24,447 nt of DNA from Rhodoferax sp. Lineage in GTDB: Bacteria; Pseudomonadota; Gammaproteobacteria; Burkholderiales; Burkholderiaceae_C. Numbering within the stretch: position 1 is the first letter of the stretch; each line of letters starts with the position of its first letter. The translations under genes and the position numbers were made by a program. Positions 9,066-16,635 of the stretch are shown here, one piece after another. Under the pieces are notes generated by a model. It was not told the DNA's origin. It made no database searches and saw nothing but the letters and a program-made list of their open reading frames with translations. The stretch covers positions 1-24,447 of the forward strand of contig JAQTSL010000012.1 of assembly GCA_028711355.1 (NCBI GenBank), read 5' to 3'.

Positions 9066-9920
9066 TTAAGCGCAACGCGCCTCAAGTATCGCCCGGGCCA
9101 GCTCGGCAAAGCCAGCACCACGTTCGCTCGCGGTGATGTAACGCGGCAGTTGCGTCAGCGACGCCGCGCAATGGCGAATGTTGGCCACGCCGACGCTGTG
9201 CGCAAAGTGTTCAAACATTGGCTGGTCGTTGCCCGAATCGCCGACAAACACCCAGCGCTCCAGCTCTTGCGCCAGCTCGCGCCGATACAACTGGCGCACC
9301 AGCCAGCAGGCACCCTGCCATTTGTTGAAGTCGCCAAAGCAGCCGTGGATGTGGATGCTGCTGACGCTGGTGTGCATACCCTCGTCAACCAGGATTGCCA
9401 GCACCTGCTGCACCTGGGCAGGTGTCAGGTGCTGCTGTTCGTGGTAGTCGAAAGCGATATCGGTTTCGCGCCCGCCCAGGTCTTGTGCCAGCCGCGCTGG
9501 CGCTACCTCGCGCAGCACGCGCTGCGCCACCTGCTGCATTCGGGCGCTGTTGACGGTGCGCTCAGGGTCACTCTGCTGATATAACTTTGATAGCTTCTTA
9601 CGCTTATTGGATAAGCTCTGGATGCCATTTCTATCAGTAATTTCTGGCACCAGCGCGAGCGCGCCGTTTTCTGCCAGCAGCGCGTCCAGCGGCCAGGGCG
9701 CGATGCCCTGCGCTGCGTCGCCCTGCGCCAAACGCTCGCACCAGCCGATATGCCGCCCGGTGACCGGGATCACCAGCAAACCGGCAGCTTTCAAATCGGT
9801 CAGCGCCTGCAATGCGTCAAGCGTGATGATGCCGCCGGTGGTCAGCGTGTCGTCGATGTCGGTGAACACGCCAGTGATCTGGCGGCGTTCGGCCAGTGGC
9901 CAGTCTGCGAGTGGTTTCAC
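9066..9920 (-). CDS. HAD-superfamily (type IIB) phosphatase
   Basis: This 284-residue protein has all HAD motifs: motif I FTDIDDTLTTGG (nucleophile Asp21, general acid Asp23), motif II PVTGR (Thr54), motif III Lys200 in FGDFNKWQGA and motif IV FVGDSGNDQPMF (Asp228, Asp232). The cap between motifs II and III (about 85-195) is of C2 type, as in the Cof, sucrose-phosphatase and mannosyl-3-phosphoglycerate phosphatase group. The substrate is likely a phosphorylated sugar but cannot be assigned. It starts with GTG (9918-9920), preceded by a palindromic repeat. It is the first gene of a five-gene minus-strand run with very short gaps. Confidence 0.88.
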   Translation of the reverse strand: MKPLADWPLAERRQITGVFTDIDDTLTTGGIITLDALQALTDLKAAGLLVIPVTGRHIGWCERLAQGDAAQGIAPWPLDALLAENGALALVPEITDRNGIQSLSNKRKKLSKLYQQSDPERTVNSARMQQVAQRVLREVAPARLAQDLGGRETDIAFDYHEQQHLTPAQVQQVLAILVDEGMHTSVSSIHIHGCFGDFNKWQGACWLVRQLYRRELAQELERWVFVGDSGNDQPMFEHFAHSVGVANIRHCAASLTQLPRYITASERGAGFAELARAILEARCA

Positions 9921-9925
9921 TGTCT

Positions 9926-9994
9926 GTCATTGCGGGCATGACCCGCCATCCATGGCACCGAATTCATAGATTGCGGGTCGCAGCCCGCAATGAC
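9926..9994. repeat. REP-like double palindrome
   Basis: Two arms, 9926-9946 and 9973-9994, are inverted copies of each other: a perfect 12-base match (GTCATTGCGGGC) followed by a near match ending in GACCCG. Each arm is also a small hairpin by itself (GCGGG-CATGA-CCCGC and GCGGG-TCGCAG-CCCGC). This is the layout of REP/BIME elements. It sits between the prfC stop (10035) and the HAD start (9920), both on the minus strand, so it could also terminate prfC transcription. Very similar sequences are common as dispersed repeats in proteobacteria (general knowledge, not searched here). Confidence 0.75.
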
Positions 9995-10034
9995 AATCTG
10001 GAAGACATACCTGGGCTTCATTGCGCGTCAGCCA

Positions 10035-11666
10035 TTAGCCCGCGCTTTGCAGCGCCAGCCCGGCGTGTTCGCGCAGCGGGTGAAAGTGGATTTTGGGAAA
10101 ACGCTCTTGCGCCAGGCGCACGTCGTACGGGCTGGTGCACAGGTAGGCCAGCGTGTTGGCCGCATCGCGCGCCATGCGCTGCGGGTAGGCGTTGACAAAG
10201 TCTTTCAACTCCTGCGGGGTGTCGGCAGTGATCCAGCGCGCGCCGGTGTACTGGCTGGCCTCCAGCCGCACGTCGGCATCGTATTCACCCTTGAGGCGGT
10301 GCTGCACCACTTCAAACTGCAATTGCCCCACGGCACCCAGCAGCATGTTGCCGCCCATCTCGGGCTGGAACACCTGGATCGCGCCCTCCTCGCCCAGTTG
10401 CGCCAGCCCTTGCTGCAACTGCTTGGTGCGCAGCGGGTTTTTCAGAATCACGGTGCTGAACATCTCGGGCGCAAAAAACGGCAGGCCGGTAAACAGCAGA
10501 TTGACGCTGCCGTCGGTGATGGTGTCGCCCAGTTGCACGCCGCCGTGGGTGGTAAAGCCGATGATGTCGCCGGCATAGGCCTCGTCCACCGCCTCGCGGC
10601 GCTGGCTCATGAAGGTCACCACGCTGGTCGGGCGCAGCTCTTTGGCGGTGCGCATGACCTTGAGCTTCAGGCCCGGCTGGTACTTGCCGCTGGCAATGCG
10701 CACAAAGGCGATGCGGTCGCGGTGGTTGGCGTCCATATTGGCCTGCACCTTGAACACCACGCCTGAGAAAGCGGCGTCCTCAGGTTGTACTTCTTTGATC
10801 ACCGGCTGCTTGTTGACGACAAAGCTGCTGGTGCGCGGTCCCGGTGAGGGAGCCAAATCAATCAGCGCATCCAGCACTTCCATCACGCCAAAGTTGTTGA
10901 CGCCCGAACCAAAGAACACCGGGGTTTGCTGGCCCGCCAAAAAGGCTTCACGGTCAAACGTGGGCGAGGCACCAGTGGCCAGTTCCATGCTCTCCAGCGC
11001 AGTGTCCCAATCGTGACCAAAACGGGCTTGGAGTGCCTCTGGCTTGGACAGCGGCATGGCATCAAAGTCTTGTGGGCGGCGCTCGCTACCGGCCTCAAAC
11101 ACCGTCATGGTCTTGGTGCGCAGGTTGATGATGCCGCCAAAGTGCTTGCCCTGACCGACCGGCCAGGTCATGGGCACGCAGGGCATACCCAGCTCGCGTT
11201 CGACCTCGTCCAGAATGTCGAGCGGGTCGCGCACCTCGCGGTCCATTTTGTTGACAAAGGTGATGATCGGCGTGTCGCGCTGGCGGCAGACCTCGATCAG
11301 GCGGCGGGTTTGCGATTCGACCCCGTTGGCCGCGTCGATCACCATCAAGGCGGAGTCCACGGCGGTCAGCACCCGGTAGGTGTCTTCAGAAAAGTCCTTG
11401 TGACCGGGCGTGTCGAGCAGATTCACCACATGGTCGCGGTAGCTCATTTGCATCACTGAGCTGGCCACCGAGATGCCGCGTTGCTTTTCAATTTCCATCC
11501 AGTCGCTGGTGGCGTGGCGGCTGGCCTTGCGGCTTTTGACGGCGCCGGCAATCTGGATCGCGCCCGAAAACAGCAACAGCTTTTCAGTCAGCGTGGTTTT
11601 GCCAGCGTCAGGGTGCGAAATGATGGCAAAGGTGCGGCGGCGACGGGTTTCAGAGGCGTAGGTCAC
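10035..11666 (-). CDS. prfC: Peptide chain release factor 3
   Basis: RF3 is a GTPase that recycles RF1 and RF2 from the ribosome after peptide release. The 543-residue protein (E. coli 529) shows G1 SHPDAGKTT (17-25), the RF3 signature RHATSDWMEIEKQRGIS (50-66), G3 DTPGH (85-89) and G4 NKMD (139-142), then domains II and III. I chose the GTG start at 11666 (MTYASETRRRRTF) because it matches the usual RF3 N-terminus; the frame is open further upstream to 11744 but those residues (rich in Cys/Trp) overlap parE and look untranslated. Only 16 bases separate it from the parE stop, so it may be partly transcribed from the parDE promoter. A possible remnant of its 5' end lies at 23288-23350. Confidence 0.97.
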   Translation of the reverse strand: MTYASETRRRRTFAIISHPDAGKTTLTEKLLLFSGAIQIAGAVKSRKASRHATSDWMEIEKQRGISVASSVMQMSYRDHVVNLLDTPGHKDFSEDTYRVLTAVDSALMVIDAANGVESQTRRLIEVCRQRDTPIITFVNKMDREVRDPLDILDEVERELGMPCVPMTWPVGQGKHFGGIINLRTKTMTVFEAGSERRPQDFDAMPLSKPEALQARFGHDWDTALESMELATGASPTFDREAFLAGQQTPVFFGSGVNNFGVMEVLDALIDLAPSPGPRTSSFVVNKQPVIKEVQPEDAAFSGVVFKVQANMDANHRDRIAFVRIASGKYQPGLKLKVMRTAKELRPTSVVTFMSQRREAVDEAYAGDIIGFTTHGGVQLGDTITDGSVNLLFTGLPFFAPEMFSTVILKNPLRTKQLQQGLAQLGEEGAIQVFQPEMGGNMLLGAVGQLQFEVVQHRLKGEYDADVRLEASQYTGARWITADTPQELKDFVNAYPQRMARDAANTLAYLCTSPYDVRLAQERFPKIHFHPLREHAGLALQSAG

Positions 11667-11682
11667 AGGGTGTCCGAAAAAA

Positions 11683-11991
11683 TTATTGGCCCAAATGGGT
11701 GGGAATATCTGCCGCCTGATGCAGCACGCGGATGACCACAACACAGTCGGTTTGCGGAACGTAAAAAATGGCGTAAGGAAACATTTTCACAGTCCAACTG
11801 CGCAGGCCAGCAAATCCGATCTGTAGCCCGTAGCGCGGTGAGCCTTTGGCTGGATTTCGCCGCAAATCAAGCAGTTCGGCGTCTATGGCCAACGCAAAAT
11901 CAGCCACGACAGGCGGCGCTTGTCTCCTGTAATAGGCGCGCGCTTGCGCCAAGTCACGCATGGCGCAACGCTTTACACGAAGGCGTTTCAT
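11683..11991 (-). CDS. parE: ParE/RelE-superfamily toxin
   Basis: This 102-residue basic protein fits the ParE toxin family: helical N-terminus (RDLAQARAYYRRQAP), a middle segment with LRRNPAKGSPRYG and GLRSWTVKMFPYAIFYVPQ, and a final strand VVVIRVLHQAADIPTHLG. The FPYxIFY and VLHxxRD-like elements are the family hallmarks. ParE toxins usually poison DNA gyrase; that activity is known for the family and not shown here. It overlaps the antitoxin gene by four bases (ATGA at 11991-11988), the classic coupled arrangement, and ends 16 bases before prfC. Confidence 0.88.
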   Translation of the reverse strand: MKRLRVKRCAMRDLAQARAYYRRQAPPVVADFALAIDAELLDLRRNPAKGSPRYGLQIGFAGLRSWTVKMFPYAIFYVPQTDCVVVIRVLHQAADIPTHLGQ

Positions 11992-12251
11992 GCAGAGCGT
12001 TGAGTGGTCAGGGGCACGCCAGATTCAGCCAGAAAATCCTTGCGCAAGTCTTCCCAGTCCCCGGCGGATTCAGACTGCATTGCGTCTTCTAGCAGAGCCT
12101 TGAAGCGCTCTTCGCTGGCCCGCTCTTCATCGCGCCGCACCAGATCCCGCATGTACTCACTGGTCGAGCTGTAACCGCGTGCCTGGATGCGTGCATCGAC
12201 AAAAGTTTTCAGCTCGTCGGTCAGGGAAATGTTCATGGTCACGGTAGTCAT
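11988..12251 (-). CDS. parD: ParD-family antitoxin
   Basis: This 87-residue protein has an N-terminal ribbon-helix-helix DNA-binding domain (VTMNISLTDELKTFVDARI, then SSTSEYMRDLVRRDEE; about 4-43) and an acidic, flexible C-terminal tail (about 44-87) of the type that wraps the toxin. ParD neutralises ParE and normally represses the operon by binding its promoter, which should lie just upstream of 12251. The ATG at 12251 is used; a second Met at residue 6 is possible. Gene order antitoxin-toxin and the four-base overlap support a functional type II pair. Confidence 0.9.
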   Translation of the reverse strand: MTTVTMNISLTDELKTFVDARIQARGYSSTSEYMRDLVRRDEERASEERFKALLEDAMQSESAGDWEDLRKDFLAESGVPLTTQRSA

Positions 12252-12407
12252 GAGCGGATTTTAACGGCGCTTGGCAAAGATTGCCAAGACTGTGGCGAGG
12301 CGGGGCACGAATCAAAGTGATGCGTCCCGATGCAGACCGTCAGGCCGCCAAAGCGTCCACTTGAGTTGCCATGGAGAGTGAGGCAGAGTGCTAAACAAGC
12401 AGCATCA

Positions 12408-12449
12408 ACGCACGGCGCAGCGACTGGGTCAGGTGCGTGCGGTTTTGGG
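12408..12449 (-). repeat. Interspersed hairpin repeat, copy 2
   Basis: On the minus strand this copy reads CCCAAAACCGCACGCACC, then TGACCCAGTCGC, and ends at GCCGTGCGT, closely matching copy 3 at 23193-23245 but in opposite orientation. The right arm (AGCGGTTTT) is missing, replaced by unrelated sequence, so this copy is truncated. It overlaps one arm of a larger inverted repeat. Confidence 0.6.
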
Positions 12450-12529
12450 TGAAGGCACGCGCGGGGTGATGCCGTCGTGCGCGAAGGCCTAAGGCGCACG
12501 CATTTCACCCCAAAGCCCGGTCACCTGTC
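12429..12529. repeat. Imperfect inverted repeat, about 100 bases
   Basis: The arm at about 12430-12462 (CAGGTG...TTTTGGGTGAAGGCACG) pairs imperfectly with that at about 12493-12527 (GCACGCATTTCACCCCAAA...CACCTG). An inner perfect six-base stem GTGCGC (12477-12482) / GCGCAC (12494-12499) competes with the outer pairing. It could fold as an RNA or cruciform, or be the relic of a small non-autonomous element. Function is not known. Confidence 0.5.
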
Positions 12530-12838
12530 CCAGCCACCACGCCTCAAGCGTGTTGGCAGCCGCACCAATCCAGAAGCAACGCGGCTGACGAAGCAAAAAA
12601 TGTGCCCCTTTTTTGATCACTGCTAGAGAAGTAGTAGTTTTTATGGTTTCCAAGGGATTCCTGGCGGTTTTCGGCCTGAGCTGCCGCGCTGTCAGGGCCT
12701 GACTGCAACGTCTTCGTCAAGGTCGCGTAGCCAATGGCTGACCACCGTTTAAATGCCACATTCTTGATGATCGACAACTTGGCTTGCCATTTGAGTGTGA
12801 CACTGTGCCGCGCAGGGATTGACTTTTTGTGCATCTAT

Positions 12839-12844
12839 GAGGTG
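12839..12844 (+). promoter_or_regulatory. Ribosome binding site deciding the HK1 start
   Basis: GAGGTG lies seven bases (after GAGG) before the ATG at 12850. It overlaps a potential GTG start at 12844, which it therefore disfavours. Confidence 0.6.
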
Positions 12845-12849
12845 TGACC

Positions 12850-15231
12850 ATGCCATATCGCGTGCAAGGCAAAGACAGTCAGGATGCCATGCCGACCAAC
12901 GCAGTTTCCATGAAAAACTATCTGTATGCGCTGGCGGCCGTGGTGGTGGTTTCTCTCGTTGGCATGCTGGGTTTTGCCCTCTATTCCGATTTCAACAACG
13001 CCGTGGACGACGAGCGGGGGCGGCTCAGGACTCTGAGCACCCTGATCGCCAACAACACAACGGTGCTGCTGGAGCGCAACCGCGAGCGCATGACCGGCAT
13101 CAGTCAGCGCCCGGAGGTTCAGGCCATGGACCCGACCAACTGCGGCACCTTGTTTGCGGATTTGCACGCCATGTTTCCGGAATTTGCCAATTTGGCAACC
13201 GTGGACTTGAATGGCTCTGCCCCGTGTTCTGCCGTTCCTCAGCCGGGCGGCAAGCCGGTGTCGGTGGCGAAAACCGAGTGGTTCCAGCGTGCGTTGGCCG
13301 AACAGCGCTTTATCGTCGGCAGGCCTTTCATGGGCCCGATCACGGGCAAGCTGGTATCGGTACTGTTGGAGCCGGTTTGGGGCGAAAACAAGGAGCTGCG
13401 CGGCTTTCTGGGCTTGCCGCTCGACCTGGAGCGTTTCAATCCGCGCATTTCCGCCGGTTCCATGCCCGAAGGCACGCGTTTCGGGTTCATCTCGGCGGAC
13501 GGCATCATGATCTGGCGCAACGCCGACCAGGAGCAGCTTATTGGCAAGTATGTGGGTGACCAGACGGGGCCGAAGCTGGCGCTCCAGATTCGGGATGGTG
13601 ATGCCCAGACCATTGGCACCGACGGTGTGGCCCGGCACTATGCCTTTGTCTCCATCCCCGAGGCCAACTGGATCGCCTTCTCAGGGGTTCCCACGGCATC
13701 CATCACCAGCAAAGTCCTGGCCGCCGCCATGCGCAACACCCTCGTTGGCGTGATCGGGCTCTCTCTGGTGGGCATCTTGCTGTGGTTCTTGATGCGCCGC
13801 ATTGATCGGGCTGATCGCGATCTGCACGCCGCGCTTGAAGCCGCCGAGGCCGCCAACCGCGCCAAAAGCGTCTTTCTCTCCAACATGTCGCACGAGTTGC
13901 GCACCCCGCTCAACGCCATCCTCGGTTTTGCTGAATTGATGGAGCATGACGACGCCATTGCGCAGCCCCAAAAACGCAATCTCGCCACCATCAACCGCAG
14001 CGGTCGCCATTTGCTGACCTTGATCAACGACATCCTGGATCTCTCCAAGATCGAGGCCGGACGGCTGACCACGCAGAGTCAAGCCTGTGACTTGCATGAA
14101 CTCATTGAAACCATTGCCGAGGCCATGGAACTGCGCGCGCGCCAGAAAGGGCTGGAGCTCAACCTGCATGTGGCCGATGACTTGCCCCGATTCATCAGCA
14201 CCGACCCCGGCAAGCTGCGCCAGATACTGATCAATCTGCTGTCCAATGCGGTCAAGTTCACGGTTCACGGTGGCATCGATCTCGATGTCAGTGCGGCAGA
14301 TTGGGACCGCCAATCGACGCGGCTGACGCTGATCGTCGTTGTGCGCGACACGGGCGTGGGCATGACCGACGACGAACTCAGTCACATCTTCCAGCCCTTC
14401 TACCAAGCCGAGCATGGCATTCGCTCGGGCGAGGGAACGGGCTTGGGCCTGACCATTGCGCGGCAGTTCGCGCAACTCCTGGGTGGCGGGTTGACGGCGG
14501 CGAGCATGGTGGACAAGGGCTCCGCATTTACCCTGCGCCTGCCGGTCGATGTAGCCGAGACGATGGTTGCGTTGCCGCCCCACCGCCGCGTGGTCGCACT
14601 GGCGCAGGGGCAGGCTCAGCGGCGAATACTGGTGGTCGAAGACAAGGAAGACAACCAACTCTTGCTGACCCAATTGCTGCAGCAAGTTGGCCTGGAAACC
14701 CGCATCGCGGCCAACGGCAAGGAGGCGCTCGATGCCTTTGAGGCCTGGCACCCGCATTTCATCTGGATGGACATGCGCATGCCGGTCATGGACGGGTACG
14801 AAGCCACCCGGCGCATCCGCGCACTGCCCGGCGGCCACGAGGTGAAGATCGCGGCCCTCACCGCCAGCGCGTTCCGCGAGGATCGCGGTGCCATCCTCGC
14901 GGCCGGTTGTGACGATGTGCTCTCCAAGCCGCTTGATGAGGAACAGTTGTTTTCTGCCATGGAACGATTGCTGGGGTTGCATTACCGCTATGCGGAGCCG
15001 TCAACCGTATCCGTTGCGGCCCCGGCCAGCGGCGCTGACCTGACCCGCCTGCCGACGGATTTGCGCCAGGAACTCAGCCATGCGGCCCAAACCCTGGACG
15101 AAGAATCCACCCAACGCGCCATTGAACGCGTGCGTGCAATCGACGCCCGCCTGGCCGGTGAACTCGAAGAATTGGTGCGGACCTACCGCTATGATCGAAT
15201 TGTTACCCTGTGCGAGGATCGCCATGAATAA
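12850..15231 (+). CDS. Hybrid sensor histidine kinase HK1 (Cache-like sensor)
   Basis: This 793-residue inner-membrane kinase has TM1 (about 22-46), a periplasmic region of about 245 residues resembling a dCache sensor (with EWFQRALAEQRFIVGRPF and GLPLDLERF), TM2 (about 298-316), then directly a HisKA domain with phosphoacceptor His348 (SNMSHELRTPLNAIL), HATPase_c with N box (INLLSNAVKF), G1 DTGVGM and G2 GTGLGL, a receiver with Asp641 (WMDMRMPVMDG) and Lys693, and an 80-residue helical tail. No HAMP domain is seen. From the HisKA start to near its C-terminus it is almost identical to HK2. Its stop overlaps the next gene by eight bases. The ligand is unknown; Cache domains usually bind small organic molecules. 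It is the first gene of the signalling operon. Confidence 0.93.
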   Translation: MPYRVQGKDSQDAMPTNAVSMKNYLYALAAVVVVSLVGMLGFALYSDFNNAVDDERGRLRTLSTLIANNTTVLLERNRERMTGISQRPEVQAMDPTNCGTLFADLHAMFPEFANLATVDLNGSAPCSAVPQPGGKPVSVAKTEWFQRALAEQRFIVGRPFMGPITGKLVSVLLEPVWGENKELRGFLGLPLDLERFNPRISAGSMPEGTRFGFISADGIMIWRNADQEQLIGKYVGDQTGPKLALQIRDGDAQTIGTDGVARHYAFVSIPEANWIAFSGVPTASITSKVLAAAMRNTLVGVIGLSLVGILLWFLMRRIDRADRDLHAALEAAEAANRAKSVFLSNMSHELRTPLNAILGFAELMEHDDAIAQPQKRNLATINRSGRHLLTLINDILDLSKIEAGRLTTQSQACDLHELIETIAEAMELRARQKGLELNLHVADDLPRFISTDPGKLRQILINLLSNAVKFTVHGGIDLDVSAADWDRQSTRLTLIVVVRDTGVGMTDDELSHIFQPFYQAEHGIRSGEGTGLGLTIARQFAQLLGGGLTAASMVDKGSAFTLRLPVDVAETMVALPPHRRVVALAQGQAQRRILVVEDKEDNQLLLTQLLQQVGLETRIAANGKEALDAFEAWHPHFIWMDMRMPVMDGYEATRRIRALPGGHEVKIAALTASAFREDRGAILAAGCDDVLSKPLDEEQLFSAMERLLGLHYRYAEPSTVSVAAPASGADLTRLPTDLRQELSHAAQTLDEESTQRAIERVRAIDARLAGELEELVRTYRYDRIVTLCEDRHE

Positions 15232-15426
15232 CAGCATTGACAACGGCCAGGGCAGCATTGTCATCGTTGATGACAACCCGAACAACCTGCAGGTGCTCAG
15301 CGGCATACTGCAACAGGCGGGGTTCAAGGCGCGCCCGGCGCTGAGCGGCGAAATCGCGCTGCGTGCCATTGCCGCCAGTGCGCCGGATCTGGTCCTGCTG
15401 GACATCCGCATGCCGGGCATGGACGG
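13843..15426 (+). repeat. Direct repeat, copy A: kinase core to receiver
   Basis: This 1584-base segment is repeated in the same orientation at 20680-22273. It spans the HK1 HisKA, ATPase, receiver and tail, and the first 68 codons of the following regulator. Bases 14021-15079 (1059 bases) are identical to the other copy by my line-by-line reading; all visible differences lie in the outer parts, including a 10-base length difference at the kinase-regulator junction. Similarity stops abruptly at 15426. Confidence 0.95.
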
Positions 15427-15685
15427 CACCCTCAACGTGGTCTGGAACGAACTCAAATACAAGGCCGAAGTGATCAAAGAATACGCCGGCATTCCAGATA
15501 TCAAGTGCATCCCGTCTCAGCTCTATCAAGTGTTCATGAACCTGCTGATCAACGCCGCGCAGGCCATTGACAAGCATGGCCGAACCACCGTTCGCACTGG
15601 TCAGGAAGATCAAATGGTCAGGGTCGAAGTGCGAGACACCAGCAGGGGCAAATTGGCCATTTTGAAAAAGGTATGCGTATGTTGA
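15224..15685 (+). CDS. Chimeric response regulator: broken REC fused to kinase ATPase fragment
   Basis: The 153-residue frame starts with 68 residues identical to the start of the REC-HD-GYP regulator at 22071, including the acidic pair Asp16-Asp17 and phosphoacceptor Asp60 (LLDIRMPGMDG). At residue 69 it switches in frame to part of a different histidine kinase ATPase domain: VVWNELKYKAEVIKEY, IPSQLYQVFMNLLINAAQAI (an N box) and VEVRDTSRG, where a normal G1 box would continue DTGxG. It then ends in an unrelated tail (KLAILKKVCVC). The receiver lacks its beta4-alpha5 part with the Ser/Thr and Lys switch residues, and the ATPase lacks its G boxes, so neither domain should work normally. Probably a decaying pseudogene, though the frame is intact and GAGG lies six bases before the ATG. 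Confidence 0.85.
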   Translation: MNNSIDNGQGSIVIVDDNPNNLQVLSGILQQAGFKARPALSGEIALRAIAASAPDLVLLDIRMPGMDGTLNVVWNELKYKAEVIKEYAGIPDIKCIPSQLYQVFMNLLINAAQAIDKHGRTTVRTGQEDQMVRVEVRDTSRGKLAILKKVCVC

Positions 15686-16626
15686 ACTTGACTGCGAGGA
15701 ATGTGACAACATGGAACGCGATAAAGCCCATGTTGGCGTTGGGGCTGGCCGTTTTTGTTTTGCTGGCCTGCAGCAAGGATGAAAAGAACGAGAACCTGGG
15801 GCCGCAGTTTGCTGCGTCGGCTCCGGTGACCGAAAACGTGTGGGTTTTTGCCATCCATCCCTTGCATAATCCGGTACGCCTGTTTGAAATTTACGGCCCG
15901 TTGATTGAATACCTCAATCGCAATATTCCGGGAACCACTTTCAGGCTGGAAGCCTCGCGCAATTACGAAGAATTCGAGAACAAGCTGTATGCGCGGCAAT
16001 TCGGTTTTGCCCTGCCCAATCCTTATCAGACGCTAAATTCTCTGGGGCATGGTTACCACGTCATCGCCAAGATGGGGGACGATTACAAGTTCACTGGCCT
16101 CATCCTGGTCAGGCGCGACAGCGGCATCAATAAAGTATCGGACCTCAAGGGCAAGAAAGTGTCCTATCCCGCCCGTACGGCCCTGGCGGCCACCATGATG
16201 CCGCAATACTACCTGCATGCTCACGGGCTGGATGTAAATCGCGACATCGAGAATCTGTATGTAGGTTCGCAGGAATCGTCCATTTTGAACGTGTACCTCG
16301 GCAATGTGGCCGCTGCCGCAACCTGGCCTTTGCCATGGGATGCTTTTCAGAAAGAACATCCCGACAAGGCGCACGAACTTCAGCTTAAATGGGAAACTGA
16401 GCCGCTGATCAACAATGGTGTGGTGGCCAGGGATGATGTTCCGCAAGCGCTGAGGAAGCAGGTTGCCAAACTACTCGACACACTGCACACCAGCGAGGAA
16501 GGAAAAACGATTCTGGCGCGTCTGCCCTTATCCCGTTTCGAACTGGCCGATGATCAGCGCTACCGGGTGATAGACGATTTTCTACAAAAGTTCGAGCACG
16601 ACGTGCGCCCACTGGACAAACAATAG
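15679..16626 (+). CDS. PhnD-like periplasmic substrate-binding lipoprotein
   Basis: The 315-residue protein has a lipoprotein signal peptide with lipobox LLAC (lipidated Cys31) and then a type II periplasmic binding fold of the phosphate/phosphite/phosphonate (PhnD) group: VWVFAIHPLHNP, a lobe with YGPLIEYLNRNIPGTTF, ALPNPYQTL, the conserved SDLKGKKVSYPARTALAATMM hinge region and VYLGNVAAAATW. The ATG at 15679 is chosen over 15673 because AAGG (15668-15671) is correctly spaced only for it. It overlaps the chimeric gene and ends nine bases before HK2. No ABC permease or ATPase gene is nearby, so it more likely presents a ligand to a kinase than feeds a transporter. The true ligand is not known. 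Confidence 0.88.
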   Translation: MLNLTARNVTTWNAIKPMLALGLAVFVLLACSKDEKNENLGPQFAASAPVTENVWVFAIHPLHNPVRLFEIYGPLIEYLNRNIPGTTFRLEASRNYEEFENKLYARQFGFALPNPYQTLNSLGHGYHVIAKMGDDYKFTGLILVRRDSGINKVSDLKGKKVSYPARTALAATMMPQYYLHAHGLDVNRDIENLYVGSQESSILNVYLGNVAAAATWPLPWDAFQKEHPDKAHELQLKWETEPLINNGVVARDDVPQALRKQVAKLLDTLHTSEEGKTILARLPLSRFELADDQRYRVIDDFLQKFEHDVRPLDKQ

Positions 16627-16635
16627 CGAGAGTAT

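Larger units (their letters stand above)
12252..12849. other. Long intergenic region between parD and HK1
   Basis: About 600 bases separate two divergently transcribed units, so promoters for both parDE and the kinase operon must be here; I see no strong consensus pair. Two minus-strand frames (12248-12508, 86 codons; 12544-12834, 96 codons) show no recognisable domain and cross repeat sequence, so I do not call them. The left half holds repeat copy 2 and a long imperfect inverted repeat. The right half (12530-12838) is unassigned. Confidence 0.6.

Noticed and set aside
11667..11744. Upstream extension of prfC to 11744
   Set aside because: The added residues do not resemble RF3 and overlap parE; the GTG at 11666 gives the standard N-terminus.
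12248..12508. Minus-strand 86-codon frame upstream of parD
   Set aside because: It is built from hairpin repeat copy 2 and the inverted repeat, and overlaps the parD start; Cys/His/Pro-rich translation looks random.
12775..12815. Possible sigma-54 promoter ahead of HK1 (TTGGCTTGCC-like bases)
   Set aside because: The required GG and GC pair does not have the right spacing.
12544..12834. Minus-strand 96-codon frame before HK1
   Set aside because: No domain or homologue recognised, no clear ribosome site; kept only as a remark on the gap.
13681..14982. Long minus-strand open frame (433 codons) opposite HK1, with a 482-codon relative at 20371-21819 opposite HK2
   Set aside because: Both lie antisense to the clearly coding kinase core, have no recognisable domain, and appear twice only because the underlying DNA is duplicated.
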